Source: a virus. From it: a stretch of 62,393 nucleotides of DNA. Position numbers and translations under genes: made by a program. Positions 14,687 through 23,328 of this stretch are shown here, piece by piece. How positions within the stretch are numbered: the first letter of the stretch is position 1; each line of letters opens with the position of its first letter. The notes under the pieces were generated by a model. That model had not been told where the DNA came from and did no database searches. It saw only the letters and a program-made list of their open reading frames with translations. The DNA lies in the IMG/VR virus record IMGVR_UViG_3300037485_001697, positions 1-62,393 of that record; one strand, 5' to 3'.

Positions 14687-17600
14687 ATGACCGACCCGAC
14701 CCGCCGTGGTATCGGTGGGGACTACAAGTTTTCTATCGAGGTGCCTGTGGCTGATGTCGACCGTGCGCTACAGCTTGTTTCCTTGGCCGAACACCGTCGC
14801 GTGGCTGCAACGGGTACTTTGGAGGTTGGGCAGGTCGTGTTGGGATCGACCGGGACTCTCACGGTCAAGACCCAGACCCTGACGGACGACCTGCTTTTCT
14901 CGCTGGGCGCAACAGAAGTTGGGCGCTTCTCCTCGGCGGGCCTCACGCTGCCCGGTGCCTCGAACATCATCTTCGGCAACGCTGCCAATCACTCGATCAC
15001 GACGACACAGTCCGTCAGCACGGTCGGGAGAGCCCTGACAATCAGCGCAGGCAGCTCTCCAGCCACGGCTACGGCTGCGAGCCAGACCGGCGGCGCAGTT
15101 CAGATCGTCAGCGGTGCAGGTGCCACAGCAGTGGACCTCACGTTCAGCGGGGGTTCGGGCGGGGACTTCACTGTCACGACCGGGGCAGGTGGGCAGGGCG
15201 CCGGGAACCAGTCAGGTCAGCAAGGTGGAAACATCCTACTGACTGGTGGGCTGGGCGGGAATGCCGGTGCGACGGGCTTCGGCGGTGGCTCTGGTGGAGC
15301 CTTTCAGTTCACGGCGGGTAACGGTGGCACGGCGGGAACGACTACCGGACCCGGCGGCGCGGGTGGTGGTATCACCATCACGACAGGCAACGGTGGAAAC
15401 GCTTCGACTGGTTCCCAGTCGGGCGGCACCAGCGGCAGTCTCATCCTGACTACTGGTCTCGGAGGTGCAGCGTCGGCTGCTGCTGCTGCTGGCACCACCA
15501 GCAGCATCACTCTCTCCCCGGGCAACTCACAACCTGCTTTGGGTACGAGGCAGGCAGGCAGCGCGGGAGGCGTGATCGTCAGTCCCGGTGCGGGCGGGGC
15601 GGGCGGTACCTCCACAGGTGGTTCGAGCGCAGGTCAATTTCTCACCCTTGGCAGTGCGGGCGGCATCGCGGGTACGGTGTCAGGGTCGGCTGGAAGCGGG
15701 AGCAGCTTCAGCTGGTCCGGAGGCGCAGGCGGCGCGGCCAACACAGGCACAGGTGCGGCTGGAGCGGGTGGTGCGTGGACGTCGACGGCTGGCGCAGGCG
15801 GCGCGGCCACGACAACGGGCGCGGCGGGTATCGGCGGTAGTTTTACACTCACGGCGGGTGTCGGTGGTAGCAGCGCCGCTTCGGTGAACGCTGCAGGCGT
15901 CGGTGGGAGCCTCACCTTTGCAGGCGGCGCGGGAGGCTCCAACGGCGGCGCTGGCGGTAACAACGGCGGCGGGGTCACCCTCCGGGGTGGTGCGGCAACC
16001 GGCGCAGGTGTTAGCGGCGTTGTGACCATTGGTGCCACGAACACGTCGGCAGTGAACATCGGCGCAGCGTCGATCACGACGACCATCTCAGGAACTGCAC
16101 GAGTCTCGGCTGGGGGACGACCGGACCTCCTCTTCGTCGATGCAGGCACCGCCCGCGTAGGCATCAACCGAGCAGCTGGTACTCACGGGGCAACGCTGGA
16201 CGTCGACAACCTCGCGGTTTCCGAGGACATATTCTATGCGCGCCAGAACGGCACCGCTCGCGTTTTGATTGGCAGTAGCGGACATACCCAAATCCAGCCG
16301 GGATCGAGCGCAGGAGCCACCGCACTGACGCTTTCCAGTGCAAGCTCAAGCACAGGCCGTCTTCTGGACATGGACGTTCGCAGCACCAGCACCACGGGAC
16401 TGCGCCAGTTCCTCGGCGGGTCTGGAAACCCGACCAAGGGAATCGAGATTGACTGGGCGACCAACTACGTGGGAACGAACGCAGCCGACTTCGCAATGCT
16501 GGAACTCGACAGTCCTGTGATCACCAAGTCATCTGGTGTGTCTCCGTCCACGTATCACGGTGTTTTGCTTGACGCGTCCCTCGGAGGGCTCACGCACACG
16601 TCCACCAACACACTGACGTGGTACGGCAACCGTGTCGTCATGCCGAGTGTCACCAAGGCAGCCGTAGGCGGGACGCTGAACGCACGCGGTGTGGAGGTCA
16701 ACATCGGTACGTTCGGCGGCGACTACGGTGTCGCCACTGGTCTTCGTATCACCGCATCAGGGACCGGGGCACGCACCCAAGTAGGGTTGGCGGGGATTGA
16801 CATCACCAACGTGACGCCCGGTACGGGAGGTAGTGCAGCTGTCGGCATTCAGGTGGGCACGGGATGGGACTCGGGTGTTCTCAGCTACTCTCCGGTTCTC
16901 GTAGCCAGCGACAGGTCTTCCAACGGCGTGACCAGCTTGGGGCTTGTTCCACTCGGACTGACGGCTCAACCTGCCAGCACTGAGATCAGCGACTTCGCTC
17001 TGAGCAGCGGAACCATCCAGTTCAACACTGGAGCGCTTGCCCTTCAGAGGAGCAGCAGGCTTGAGAGTCAGACCTACAGTTTTGTCGGAGCATCAACGAT
17101 CGCGAACGCGGTTGGGCTGGAGGTGTCTCCTCCAAAGGCAGGGACCAACGCAACAATCTCGGCTGCCTCTGGCATCCGAGTACCTACAACGAACGTGAAC
17201 CCCGGGGGGACGCTTGTCACCACTGCGTATGGCATCCTTGTAGCGCCTCCCACGGGGGCCACGCAGAACTACGCAGGGCGACTCACGGGGCCGGTCTTCA
17301 TTGGGTCATCAACATCCGCTGACACAGCGGAAGGAAAGTTTGCTGCGTTGTATGCAACGGGGACGACGCTGACGGGACAGACAGCAGGCACTCCCGTCTT
17401 TGACGTCATTCTTGGGCCTACCATCCCAACAACATCCATCCAGTACAACTCGGGGAGCATAGGGTTACAGGCCACGACCTTAGTCGGAAACCGAACCTAC
17501 TCGTTCACCGCTGCGTCCACCATATCGGAAGCTTCGACTCTCTATGTAGCAGGCGCTCCGATCGCTGGGACCAACGCCACCATCGTTGAGAACCGCGCTT

Positions 17601-18334
17601 TGTGGGTACAGGCAGGCACCACTCACCTTGGCGGCGGCGTAGAGGAACCGAAGCGGGCCCTCTACTCGTTTGAGTTCATCGACGACATGGTTCGGACAAG
17701 CGGGCAACCGATCTCAAGCGACAGTCGGTGGGCAGCGGTCTCGACGGGGGCTGTCGCAGGTCAAACATCGGCGCCGATCCCGGGGCTCACGAACAACAGC
17801 TTCGGCATCTCGTCGATGAACACAGGCGTCGCTGCCACCTCAGGAATCCAGTACGTTTTCGGCACGACCGATCTGGTCCGGCCCAACTTTGGAAAACTGG
17901 TGTGCGGCGCGCGTATTCAGTTCTCGACTCTTTCCACCGCTTTGCAGGAGTATGTGTTCCGCTTCGGGTTCTCAAACACCACTGGTCAGACCGCAGGGAC
18001 CGACTACGCGATGTTCGAGTACAATCGCGCCGCGCTCGGTACAAATGTCTGGTTCACAGTGACCGGCAACGACGGCGTAAACACATCCTCGCAGGAGTCG
18101 GCGGTTGCTGTGAACACTTGGTACGATCTTCGTATCGAGTGGGACCGCACTGCCTCCTCCGTTGAGTACTACATCGACGATGTCCTCGTGCAGACCCAGA
18201 CCGGCGCACCCGTACCGACCAACGCCGACCTGTTCGGTATCCAGCTTCAGATATTCAAGCTCGTTGGCACCACTGCACGCACCGCGTTCGTCGACTTCGT
18301 TTATGGACACTGCTACTTCAACACTGAGCGGTGA
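14687..18334 (+). CDS. Large glycine-rich fibre-like structural protein
   Basis: 1215 residues. After about 100 residues of beta-type sequence comes a long Gly/Ala/Ser/Thr-rich region (about residues 110-440) made of imperfect GGAGGxxT-type repeats, then beta-rich repeats (SAINIG- and TTIS-like turns), then a C-terminal domain of about 170 residues resembling a concanavalin/LamG fold (WYDLRIEWDRTASSVEYYID). This architecture fits a trimeric tail fibre or adhesin whose tip binds carbohydrate. No signal peptide. It starts a plus-strand operon with three small genes to 19423. Start context is weak (GGGGCTG before the ATG). Confidence 0.8.
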   Translation: MTDPTRRGIGGDYKFSIEVPVADVDRALQLVSLAEHRRVAATGTLEVGQVVLGSTGTLTVKTQTLTDDLLFSLGATEVGRFSSAGLTLPGASNIIFGNAANHSITTTQSVSTVGRALTISAGSSPATATAASQTGGAVQIVSGAGATAVDLTFSGGSGGDFTVTTGAGGQGAGNQSGQQGGNILLTGGLGGNAGATGFGGGSGGAFQFTAGNGGTAGTTTGPGGAGGGITITTGNGGNASTGSQSGGTSGSLILTTGLGGAASAAAAAGTTSSITLSPGNSQPALGTRQAGSAGGVIVSPGAGGAGGTSTGGSSAGQFLTLGSAGGIAGTVSGSAGSGSSFSWSGGAGGAANTGTGAAGAGGAWTSTAGAGGAATTTGAAGIGGSFTLTAGVGGSSAASVNAAGVGGSLTFAGGAGGSNGGAGGNNGGGVTLRGGAATGAGVSGVVTIGATNTSAVNIGAASITTTISGTARVSAGGRPDLLFVDAGTARVGINRAAGTHGATLDVDNLAVSEDIFYARQNGTARVLIGSSGHTQIQPGSSAGATALTLSSASSSTGRLLDMDVRSTSTTGLRQFLGGSGNPTKGIEIDWATNYVGTNAADFAMLELDSPVITKSSGVSPSTYHGVLLDASLGGLTHTSTNTLTWYGNRVVMPSVTKAAVGGTLNARGVEVNIGTFGGDYGVATGLRITASGTGARTQVGLAGIDITNVTPGTGGSAAVGIQVGTGWDSGVLSYSPVLVASDRSSNGVTSLGLVPLGLTAQPASTEISDFALSSGTIQFNTGALALQRSSRLESQTYSFVGASTIANAVGLEVSPPKAGTNATISAASGIRVPTTNVNPGGTLVTTAYGILVAPPTGATQNYAGRLTGPVFIGSSTSADTAEGKFAALYATGTTLTGQTAGTPVFDVILGPTIPTTSIQYNSGSIGLQATTLVGNRTYSFTAASTISEASTLYVAGAPIAGTNATIVENRALWVQAGTTHLGGGVEEPKRALYSFEFIDDMVRTSGQPISSDSRWAAVSTGAVAGQTSAPIPGLTNNSFGISSMNTGVAATSGIQYVFGTTDLVRPNFGKLVCGARIQFSTLSTALQEYVFRFGFSNTTGQTAGTDYAMFEYNRAALGTNVWFTVTGNDGVNTSSQESAVAVNTWYDLRIEWDRTASSVEYYIDDVLVQTQTGAPVPTNADLFGIQLQIFKLVGTTARTAFVDFVYGHCYFNTER

Positions 18335-18342
18335 GGTGACTC

Positions 18343-18867
18343 ATGACTTTGTACGCTGTTTTGCTTGTAGGTCCGGATGACCCACGTGGACGACCTGTAG
18401 GGAGTGTCGACAGTTCGCTGCTCCTCAGAGCAGGTGATGTCTGCCCGCCCAATCGCATCGAGATGGACGATGTCGCGCTTGAAGAGCTACACGCTGAGTT
18501 TTCGTCAGCTGTGGCTCTCTCCGTGGCCGCAGAAAGACTGGCTCGCACCAAGGAACGCTGCATCCACCGACTCAAGTATGACGTGACTCGGAACGTCATC
18601 GAGGCGCGTTACTCCGATGCCCAGCAGCGTTCCCTGATGATGCTCTACCAAGAGGCCCAAGTGCTCGGGTACGTCAACCGTGTGGCTCTGATTCAGATGG
18701 CGATCGACTGGATCAAGTCCGTCCTTCAGCACTACTACCTCAAGCGGGACGAAGTCCTCGCCGCTCCCGACAGCGCAGCAGTCGACGCTGTTGTTGTGGA
18801 CCTCGCATCGTTGGCGGCAGCCGACCCTCAAGTCAGCCTCGAAGACGTTATCGCGCTCAACAACTGA
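18343..18867 (+). CDS. Hypothetical protein downstream of the fibre, 174 residues
   Basis: ATG 8 nt after the fibre stop, with GAGGTGACTC upstream. Helical, with several Tyr/Gln-rich helices (AQQRSLMMLYQEAQ) and an acidic C-terminus. The position directly after a fibre gene is typical of a fibre chaperone or assembly protein, but I see no known chaperone motif; the role is inferred from context only. Confidence 0.7.
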   Translation: MTLYAVLLVGPDDPRGRPVGSVDSSLLLRAGDVCPPNRIEMDDVALEELHAEFSSAVALSVAAERLARTKERCIHRLKYDVTRNVIEARYSDAQQRSLMMLYQEAQVLGYVNRVALIQMAIDWIKSVLQHYYLKRDEVLAAPDSAAVDAVVVDLASLAAADPQVSLEDVIALNN

Positions 18868-18881
18868 CGTCTGAGGTCTCC

Positions 18882-19187
18882 ATGTCGTGCGAGAAACCGT
18901 CTTGGGAACAGCCTCAACCACTCAACGTCTACCCGGTGACCTTGGGTGGGCTGACTGAGGATCCAAGCTCGTGCGATGTTCCATCCTACGAGCAGCCGCA
19001 GGATCTGAACGTCTATCCGGTGACGCAAGGTGCCTCGACGACCGTCGGTCCTCCGACGGGGCGCTTCTACGAGTGCATCGATGGGCAACCCGGAACCCTG
19101 TCGGCCAAGCTTTCAAGTGTGCCAGCGCCGAAGGGTCGACTTTCAATTCTTTCGTACCCAATAGGGACCATCAAGGTGCTGCCATGA
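18882..19187 (+). CDS. Hypothetical protein with internal duplication, 101 residues
   Basis: ATG after TGAGGTCTCC. The first 45 residues are a tandem duplication: SCxxPSxEQPQxLNVYPVT occurs twice (residues about 2-20 and 30-48). The repeat also shows in the DNA. The C-terminal half contains a Cys and a Gly/Pro turn. Perhaps a small virion or fibre-attachment protein, by position only. Overlaps the next gene by ATGA. Confidence 0.7.
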   Translation: MSCEKPSWEQPQPLNVYPVTLGGLTEDPSSCDVPSYEQPQDLNVYPVTQGASTTVGPPTGRFYECIDGQPGTLSAKLSSVPAPKGRLSILSYPIGTIKVLP

Positions 19188-19423
19188 AGTTCACTCCACA
19201 ACAGGCGCTCGACTCAATAAACGCCGAAGCAGCTCGCATCATCCGAAGCCCCATCATGGACGCATCCTCGACGAAGATCGCCGAGTCGCTGATACGGAAT
19301 TTCGTTCAAGGCAAGCTGGACTTCATGCTGGAGCGCGCGCACATAGATGCGAAGGTCCAGTTTTCTCTCACGCACGATCGAGAGACTGGTACCTTCATGG
19401 CTTCCCTGAAAGGAAGCTTCTGA
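19184..19423 (+). CDS. Hypothetical protein, 79 residues
   Basis: ATGA overlap with the duplication gene. Helix-rich N-terminus and a C-terminal beta hairpin. No domain recognised. Its stop abuts the end of the convergent peptidase gene (19424). Confidence 0.65.
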   Translation: MKFTPQQALDSINAEAARIIRSPIMDASSTKIAESLIRNFVQGKLDFMLERAHIDAKVQFSLTHDRETGTFMASLKGSF

Positions 19424-20020
19424 TCACTTCGTGATGTAGACCGCTCGGATGGCGACGGCGCGATAGAGCTTCTGCTTTGGACCCCAGAACACGTCCGGCT
19501 TCTCCAAGTTCGCGTCGAGCGTGATCGTCTTGCCAAGCGCAGGGTCGCTACACAGGAAGCTGTCACCGTCGCGACCGACACATGCGATGGTGTGGTCGCC
19601 CTTCCCGTCACCGTCGATGTCCACGCGCACTGCGGCCATCCCGTGCGTCATCGCCTCGGCCAGCGTCCCGGCGAGGTCCGCGTTGTCGTCGACCTTCAGT
19701 TTTCCAAAGTCGTAGCGCGGCTTGAGCCCGGGGACCGCAGCGACCGACTCATCGCAGAGCACGCCGAAGGCTTTGCAGACCACCGGCCAGACCATCAGGC
19801 TGCCGGGGGACTTCCCTCGGCTGTTGACGAGGGCACCGGGCGTTTTGCGACACTTGGTCAGCACGTCCATCGGTGTGATGACCTTCCCCAGCAACATCGA
19901 AAGGATGATGGCGGAGGTGCTGATGACGCATCCGCTTCCTCCCATCGAGACCCCGGGGAAGATCTGTTCAGTGCCCCACGGCTTTCCACCCTGCCAGTAC
20001 TTCACGGGAACCATGCTCAT
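19424..20020 (-). CDS. C39-like cysteine peptidase, possible lysin
   Basis: 198 residues from the ATG at 20020 (GAGG upstream; the frame is open further but shows no coding character). The N-terminus WGTEQIFPGVSMGGSGCVIS matches the start of C39-type papain-fold domains: a Gly-x-Gly-Cys with the catalytic Cys near residue 31. The matching His is probably in GDHTIACVG and the Asp in FLCSDP. It could cut peptidoglycan peptides (lysis) or process proteins. No signal peptide or membrane segment. Lies downstream of and on the same strand as the gene at 20065. Confidence 0.75.
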   Translation of the reverse strand: MSMVPVKYWQGGKPWGTEQIFPGVSMGGSGCVISTSAIILSMLLGKVITPMDVLTKCRKTPGALVNSRGKSPGSLMVWPVVCKAFGVLCDESVAAVPGLKPRYDFGKLKVDDNADLAGTLAEAMTHGMAAVRVDIDGDGKGDHTIACVGRDGDSFLCSDPALGKTITLDANLEKPDVFWGPKQKLYRAVAIRAVYITK

Positions 20021-20064
20021 GTGAACCTCTACGTCCGAAGCGGACCTGAGGACCCTAGCAGGGG

Positions 20065-21225
20065 TCAGACCACTTTCACGATGTGGGTCGTTCGTGGCGT
20101 GTCTGATGGTTCCTTGTCGGCGCCCTTCCAGAAGGGTTGGATCCACAACAGCTTCCGCAAGGAGTTCTGAGGGCCGTGAGGCTGCTGACGCCAGTGTCCT
20201 CGCACAGAGAAGCGGACCTGTGGGGATGCACCAACAGCGCCGGTCCCACTTGTGGAGGAGCGCAGAGCCTTCTGCACCGCTTCGCCGAGGATGTGGTAGC
20301 GGCATCGCACCCGCCACTCGCTCAGGTACTTCTCGCGGACGCGCCGCCCCTGAATCCGCTTCGCGTGCTCTATCTTCTTGGAAGGAACGCCATAGTCCTC
20401 GTCGTGGCGAACGTCTTCGCGGACGTTGGCGACGTAGAGAAGAGTGTTGGCGACGAGCCGGGTCCAGATGGGGACTTGGGATGCGTTCGGTCCCATGATC
20501 TTTGTTGATATTGGGTCGAGTTCCTCCTTCGCGATCCACTCAGCGATGGTTTCTTTCCCCAAGCTGGCGAAGGTAAAGGACGCGAGTGCGTTGTCGTAGC
20601 TCGGGCGCCCGGGGTGAGCGAAGCCGCACGCGATGATGGTGAAGATCTCGTCGGAGAGCGTGACGTAGAAGCCGTCGAGGTCATGGAAGCCCGTGGCTGC
20701 GTGCCATACCTTCAGGCCGAGGCTTGCAGGGACAGCGATGTAGCAAGTGCTCTCAGGGATGGTGATGTTTTCAGGGACGACGGTGAGGTCTGTGTCGAGG
20801 AAGGCTTGGGCGATCTCGACGGTGAGGTCATAGATGAAGCGCCCATTGGCATCCCAGCGGTGGTGCTGCCAGTGGTGCAGGATGGACGAGTCTCGGGCGA
20901 TCTCCTCTCGCGGAGTCATCGCCATGTCGTCGATGCCAAAGTCCTTCGCGTTCCTGTGCGCGCTGACTGCTCCAAGCGTCAGCAGGATCTTGTTGCGGTC
21001 GATGTCCAGAACGCCGGGACGAGGGTTCCCGTTGAAACCATCCCGAATGAGGGACTGCGTGTATCGATAGAGGTCCCCGATCGTCTTGATCTGGAGCGAA
21101 CCATCGACCTTCTCGTAGTCCATCGCAGGACCGAGAGACCCCGGCTTGGTCCAGAGTGTCGATCCGTCCGGCATCGCCGTAGTCGGGTCGCTTTCCATGT
21201 AGAGCGGGTACTTCGGGTGCTTCAT
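20065..21225 (-). CDS. Unrecognised 386-residue protein with conserved RGHWR tail
   Basis: Start set by the minus-strand CCTGTTAC 10 nt upstream. The body is alpha/beta with no catalytic motif that I can name. The C-terminal part carries VRGHWRQQPHGPQNS followed by LLWIQPFWKG. I have seen similar tails (His-Trp/Phe-Arg, Tyr/His-Gly-Pro, Trp-Ile-x-Pro-Phe-x-x-Gly) in uncharacterised phage and bacterial proteins. A DNA-binding role is possible but not shown. Probably co-transcribed with the C39 peptidase 45 nt downstream. Confidence 0.75.
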   Translation of the reverse strand: MKHPKYPLYMESDPTTAMPDGSTLWTKPGSLGPAMDYEKVDGSLQIKTIGDLYRYTQSLIRDGFNGNPRPGVLDIDRNKILLTLGAVSAHRNAKDFGIDDMAMTPREEIARDSSILHHWQHHRWDANGRFIYDLTVEIAQAFLDTDLTVVPENITIPESTCYIAVPASLGLKVWHAATGFHDLDGFYVTLSDEIFTIIACGFAHPGRPSYDNALASFTFASLGKETIAEWIAKEELDPISTKIMGPNASQVPIWTRLVANTLLYVANVREDVRHDEDYGVPSKKIEHAKRIQGRRVREKYLSEWRVRCRYHILGEAVQKALRSSTSGTGAVGASPQVRFSVRGHWRQQPHGPQNSLRKLLWIQPFWKGADKEPSDTPRTTHIVKVV

Positions 21226-21235
21226 GCCTGATCCA

Positions 21236-21243
21236 GTAACAGG
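21236..21243 (-). promoter_or_regulatory. CCTGTTAC element joined to the dispersed palindrome
   Basis: Minus strand, 10 nt before the ATG at 21225. The palindrome at 21242-21255 overlaps its upstream edge, as at 8539-8559. Confidence 0.55.
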
Positions 21244-21255
21244 CCCGTATGGTCC
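21242..21255. repeat. Dispersed 14-bp palindrome, copy 6
   Basis: GGCCCGTATGGTCC; sits exactly between the stop of a 45-residue gene and the promoter element of the gene at 21225. Confidence 0.65.
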
Positions 21256-21393
21256 TCAGTCGTCGACGACAACGCGTCCTCTGCAAGCCTGCCGCTTCGC
21301 GTGAGCCTTCTGATCCCGATGCTGACCCGCACCATTCCGATCCCACGCTTGGCGGGCGACGTAGGAACGTGTCTTGAGCTTGATGGTTTTCAC
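21256..21393 (-). CDS. 45-residue basic peptide
   Basis: GTG start overlapping the stop of the upstream gene (GTGA), which supports its reality despite its size. The peptide is strongly basic (VKTIKLKTRSYVARQAW..., then KAHAKRQACRGR) and ends in two Asp. It could bind nucleic acid. The stop lies immediately before palindrome copy 6. Confidence 0.5.
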   Translation of the reverse strand: MKTIKLKTRSYVARQAWDRNGAGQHRDQKAHAKRQACRGRVVVDD

Positions 21394-21641
21394 ACCACCT
21401 CCGCCATCGCCCACATGACGTCAAATTCCGCAAGGATCATCGAGAAGACAAGGTCTTCCGACCAGTCGGCCTGCTCGGCGAGCCCTTCTTCGACAAACCG
21501 GCTGAACAGTTCGGCCATGAGCGTCTCAGGGTCGGCATCCGGGCACAGATGGATCGACCGCTTGATGACGGACCGCATCTCGCCGACGAGAGGCCGGGAG
21601 GCGATGAACTTCGGGTTCTCGGTGGAATTCTTGCGTGACAT
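21390..21641 (-). CDS. Acidic hypothetical protein, 83 residues
   Basis: ATG at 21641 with AAGGA upstream. Basic first 20 residues, then an acidic, helical, Met- and Trp-containing C-terminal part. A CTGTTAC element lies about 40 nt upstream. Coupled to the 45-residue basic gene by GTGA. Not recognised. Confidence 0.65.
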   Translation of the reverse strand: MSRKNSTENPKFIASRPLVGEMRSVIKRSIHLCPDADPETLMAELFSRFVEEGLAEQADWSEDLVFSMILAEFDVMWAMAEVV

Positions 21642-21807
21642 GGGTGTCCTTATGAGCATTGAGCTTGTTGTCTGGAGAGTAGTAACAGCTCAGAAGTAGG
21701 CTCAGGACACCAGCTTCGCGCTACCTGAAGCGATATTTGCGCAGATTCTCCATCGCAGCCAAGCTTCAGTGCGAAGAACGACTGAACTACAACCCCCGGG
21801 GTCCTCG

Positions 21808-22266
21808 ATGAATCCTGAAGAAGAAAACTCGGAACTCGAAGCTACGGACGGGCTGACTTCCGACGATCTCGCGAGCATCGCCGTCGACCCATCGCAGGCC
21901 CCTGTGCTGGAGCCGGTCGTGGCGCAGGAATCTGGGCCCCTCGGCGCCTTTGTAGCGGTTGTCGTGTTGATGCTGGGTCTCGGCAAGAAGCTGGAGACGG
22001 TCCTGAAGGTGCGGCACGAGGAGCGCATGAAGGAGATTGCGGAGTCGGCGAGTATCAACGCCATCGAAACTGAGGCCGTTCTTCAGCAAGAGCTTGAGGT
22101 TGTCGCGGAGCTGAAGACCTCGCTGGAGAAGGATCTCGTTGTCGCCGAAGAGGCACCTCCATGTGCTTGTGCGGACAACCGAGTTGCCATCGATGAGTTG
22201 GCGACGCGGCTGAAGCGGCTGGAAAACTGGAAGAAGCGCGGCGTTCGATCCTCAAAGTCTAGCTGA
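21808..22266 (+). CDS. Single-pass membrane protein with coiled coil
   Basis: 152 residues from the ATG at 21808. An acidic N-terminal segment of about 48 residues precedes one hydrophobic helix (GAFVAVVVLMLGLG, about residues 50-66). A long heptad-type region (AVLQQELEVVAELKTSLEK) and a basic end follow. One membrane helix plus coiled coil resembles spanin or holin-accessory proteins, but the long cytoplasmic N-terminus is unusual and no partner is seen. Isolated on the plus strand. Confidence 0.65.
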   Translation: MNPEEENSELEATDGLTSDDLASIAVDPSQAPVLEPVVAQESGPLGAFVAVVVLMLGLGKKLETVLKVRHEERMKEIAESASINAIETEAVLQQELEVVAELKTSLEKDLVVAEEAPPCACADNRVAIDELATRLKRLENWKKRGVRSSKSS

Positions 22267-22268
22267 CC

Positions 22269-22478
22269 TCAGTCAGGATCCTCGCTTCGCCTGCGAGCCT
22301 CCATCCAGCTCTCGCCCTGTGCGCAGTTGCACGGGTAGCGAAAGCGCTCGCGGTGTTTCACAATAGAAAATTCTGACTCGCCCTTCCGGCGCCAGTGCGC
22401 GGTGCTGTAGCGCACGCACGAGATCCAAACGAACCCGCCGTCGTCGCAGACACCGCAGGCGATCCACGTGAGCGTCAC
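22269..22478 (-). CDS. Small Cys-rich protein, 69 residues
   Basis: GTG start overlapping the stop of the gene at 22475 (GTGA). CGVC and a later CNC may form a zinc site; Trp- and Arg-rich. Convergent with the membrane-protein gene that ends 3 nt away. Function unknown. Confidence 0.6.
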   Translation of the reverse strand: MTLTWIACGVCDDGGFVWISCVRYSTAHWRRKGESEFSIVKHRERFRYPCNCAQGESWMEARRRSEDPD

Positions 22479-22753
22479 CCGTAGAACCCGGCTCCCTCAC
22501 ACTCATCGCAGTGCGCTCTGTTGCATCCCGGGTAGCCGCAGGGTCGCCACCCCTTCGAGGGGCGGGGAGCGGCGCGCACCGGGCCTGTCGAGGCGACGTA
22601 GCTGCCCTTCGGGCCCGCTCCTGTGACGAGCGCCATCGCGGCATCGAACTTATCGTCAGGGACGTTCCAGCACTTCTGCGTGCCATCCCATCGACCTCCG
22701 AGAGACTTGATCTGATCCTTCACGGGGAAGGTGTTTCCGGTGACGGCTTTCAT
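22475..22753 (-). CDS. DUF5710/HARP-like small protein
   Basis: 92 residues from the ATG at 22753 (GGAGA upstream). The first 35 residues (VTGNTFPVKDQIKSLGGRWD, then KCWNVP) match the short module in which a Lys-Asp-x-x-Lys-x-x-Gly-x-x-Trp pattern is followed by a Trp-x-Val-Pro strand. This module occurs in DUF5710 and HARP-like nucleic-acid proteins. A C-terminal zinc knuckle (CGYPGC...CDEC) follows. Related in its core to the C-terminal half of the protein at 24081. Confidence 0.75.
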   Translation of the reverse strand: MKAVTGNTFPVKDQIKSLGGRWDGTQKCWNVPDDKFDAAMALVTGAGPKGSYVASTGPVRAAPRPSKGWRPCGYPGCNRAHCDECEGAGFYG

Positions 22754-22767
22754 GGCATTCTCCAAGT

Positions 22768-22800
22768 CGGCATTCGTGCCGGGTTGTGGGAGGGAGTAAC
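22768..22800 (-). promoter_or_regulatory. TTAC element and leader hairpin
   Basis: Minus strand: GTTACTC (22794-22800), then hairpin CGGCA-CGAA-TGCCG (22768-22781), then GGAGA before the ATG at 22753. Confidence 0.55.
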
Positions 22801-22806
22801 TTCAGC

Positions 22807-23019
22807 TCAACCGCGCGTGGCGCGGACCCGGACGTCGAAGATCTGCTCGCCGTCGCGAACCTCGAACCCCTCGGAACGGGTTTCAAGCCAGCACCCGTCG
22901 CGCTTGACGGCGGGCCCGCCCTTGGCGCAGAGGAAGGCCGTGGGGGCAGCGTCTGCGTCGAGCACCACGCCCGTGGCGCGTTCGACGATGTGAAGCTTGG
23001 TGGTCTTTGGGGTCCGCAT
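22807..23019 (-). CDS. Small beta-rich hypothetical protein, 70 residues
   Basis: ATG at 23019 with AAGGAG upstream and a leader hairpin further up. Sequence alternates short strands and turns (HIVERATGVVLDADAAP); two Cys. No family recognised. One of four consecutive minus-strand genes that each have their own leader hairpin. Confidence 0.65.
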   Translation of the reverse strand: MRTPKTTKLHIVERATGVVLDADAAPTAFLCAKGGPAVKRDGCWLETRSEGFEVRDGEQIFDVRVRATRG

Positions 23020-23033
23020 GCTTTGCTCCTTGC

Positions 23034-23049
23034 GCGACAACCGTGCCGC
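23034..23049 (-). promoter_or_regulatory. Leader hairpin
   Basis: GCGGCA-CGGT-TGTCGC on the minus strand (one G-U pair), followed by AAGGAG and the ATG at 23019. Confidence 0.55.
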
Positions 23050-23104
23050 TACGCCGAAAGCCCCGGCTTGAGACGGGGCAATGCGGGGCAGGTTGTGGGG
23101 AGGG

Positions 23105-23308
23105 TCAGCATTCACCCATCCAGTTGCGGGGGATGCCCTCGAAGCGCCCGTCGGGCGGGAAGTCCTCGTGCTCGTCGCAGTCCTCGATCTCGTCGTCGCA
23201 GTCCTCGTTGTCATCGGTTGGCGTGGAGGCAAGGATTCGGCGGGCGCCGTCAACGTCCCCGGCGTTCAGGCGGGCGATGGCAGCGGCGATGGCTTGAGTC
23301 GGTGTCAT
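23105..23308 (-). CDS. Small acidic protein, 67 residues
   Basis: Short helical N-terminus (TPTQAIAAAIARLNAGD) followed by a run of Asp/Glu/Cys and a C-terminal GIPRNWMGEC. Very acidic overall. AGGAGAG lies upstream of the ATG and a hairpin lies above that. Function unknown. Confidence 0.65.
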   Translation of the reverse strand: MTPTQAIAAAIARLNAGDVDGARRILASTPTDDNEDCDDEIEDCDEHEDFPPDGRFEGIPRNWMGEC

Positions 23309-23328
23309 GTTGGTCTCTCCTACGGAGG

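Noticed and set aside
15000-16100. Gly-rich repeats of the fibre as a possible CRISPR or tandem array
   Set aside because: The periodicity comes from GGN codons of a structural protein; no spacer/repeat structure. I saw no CRISPR array in the window.
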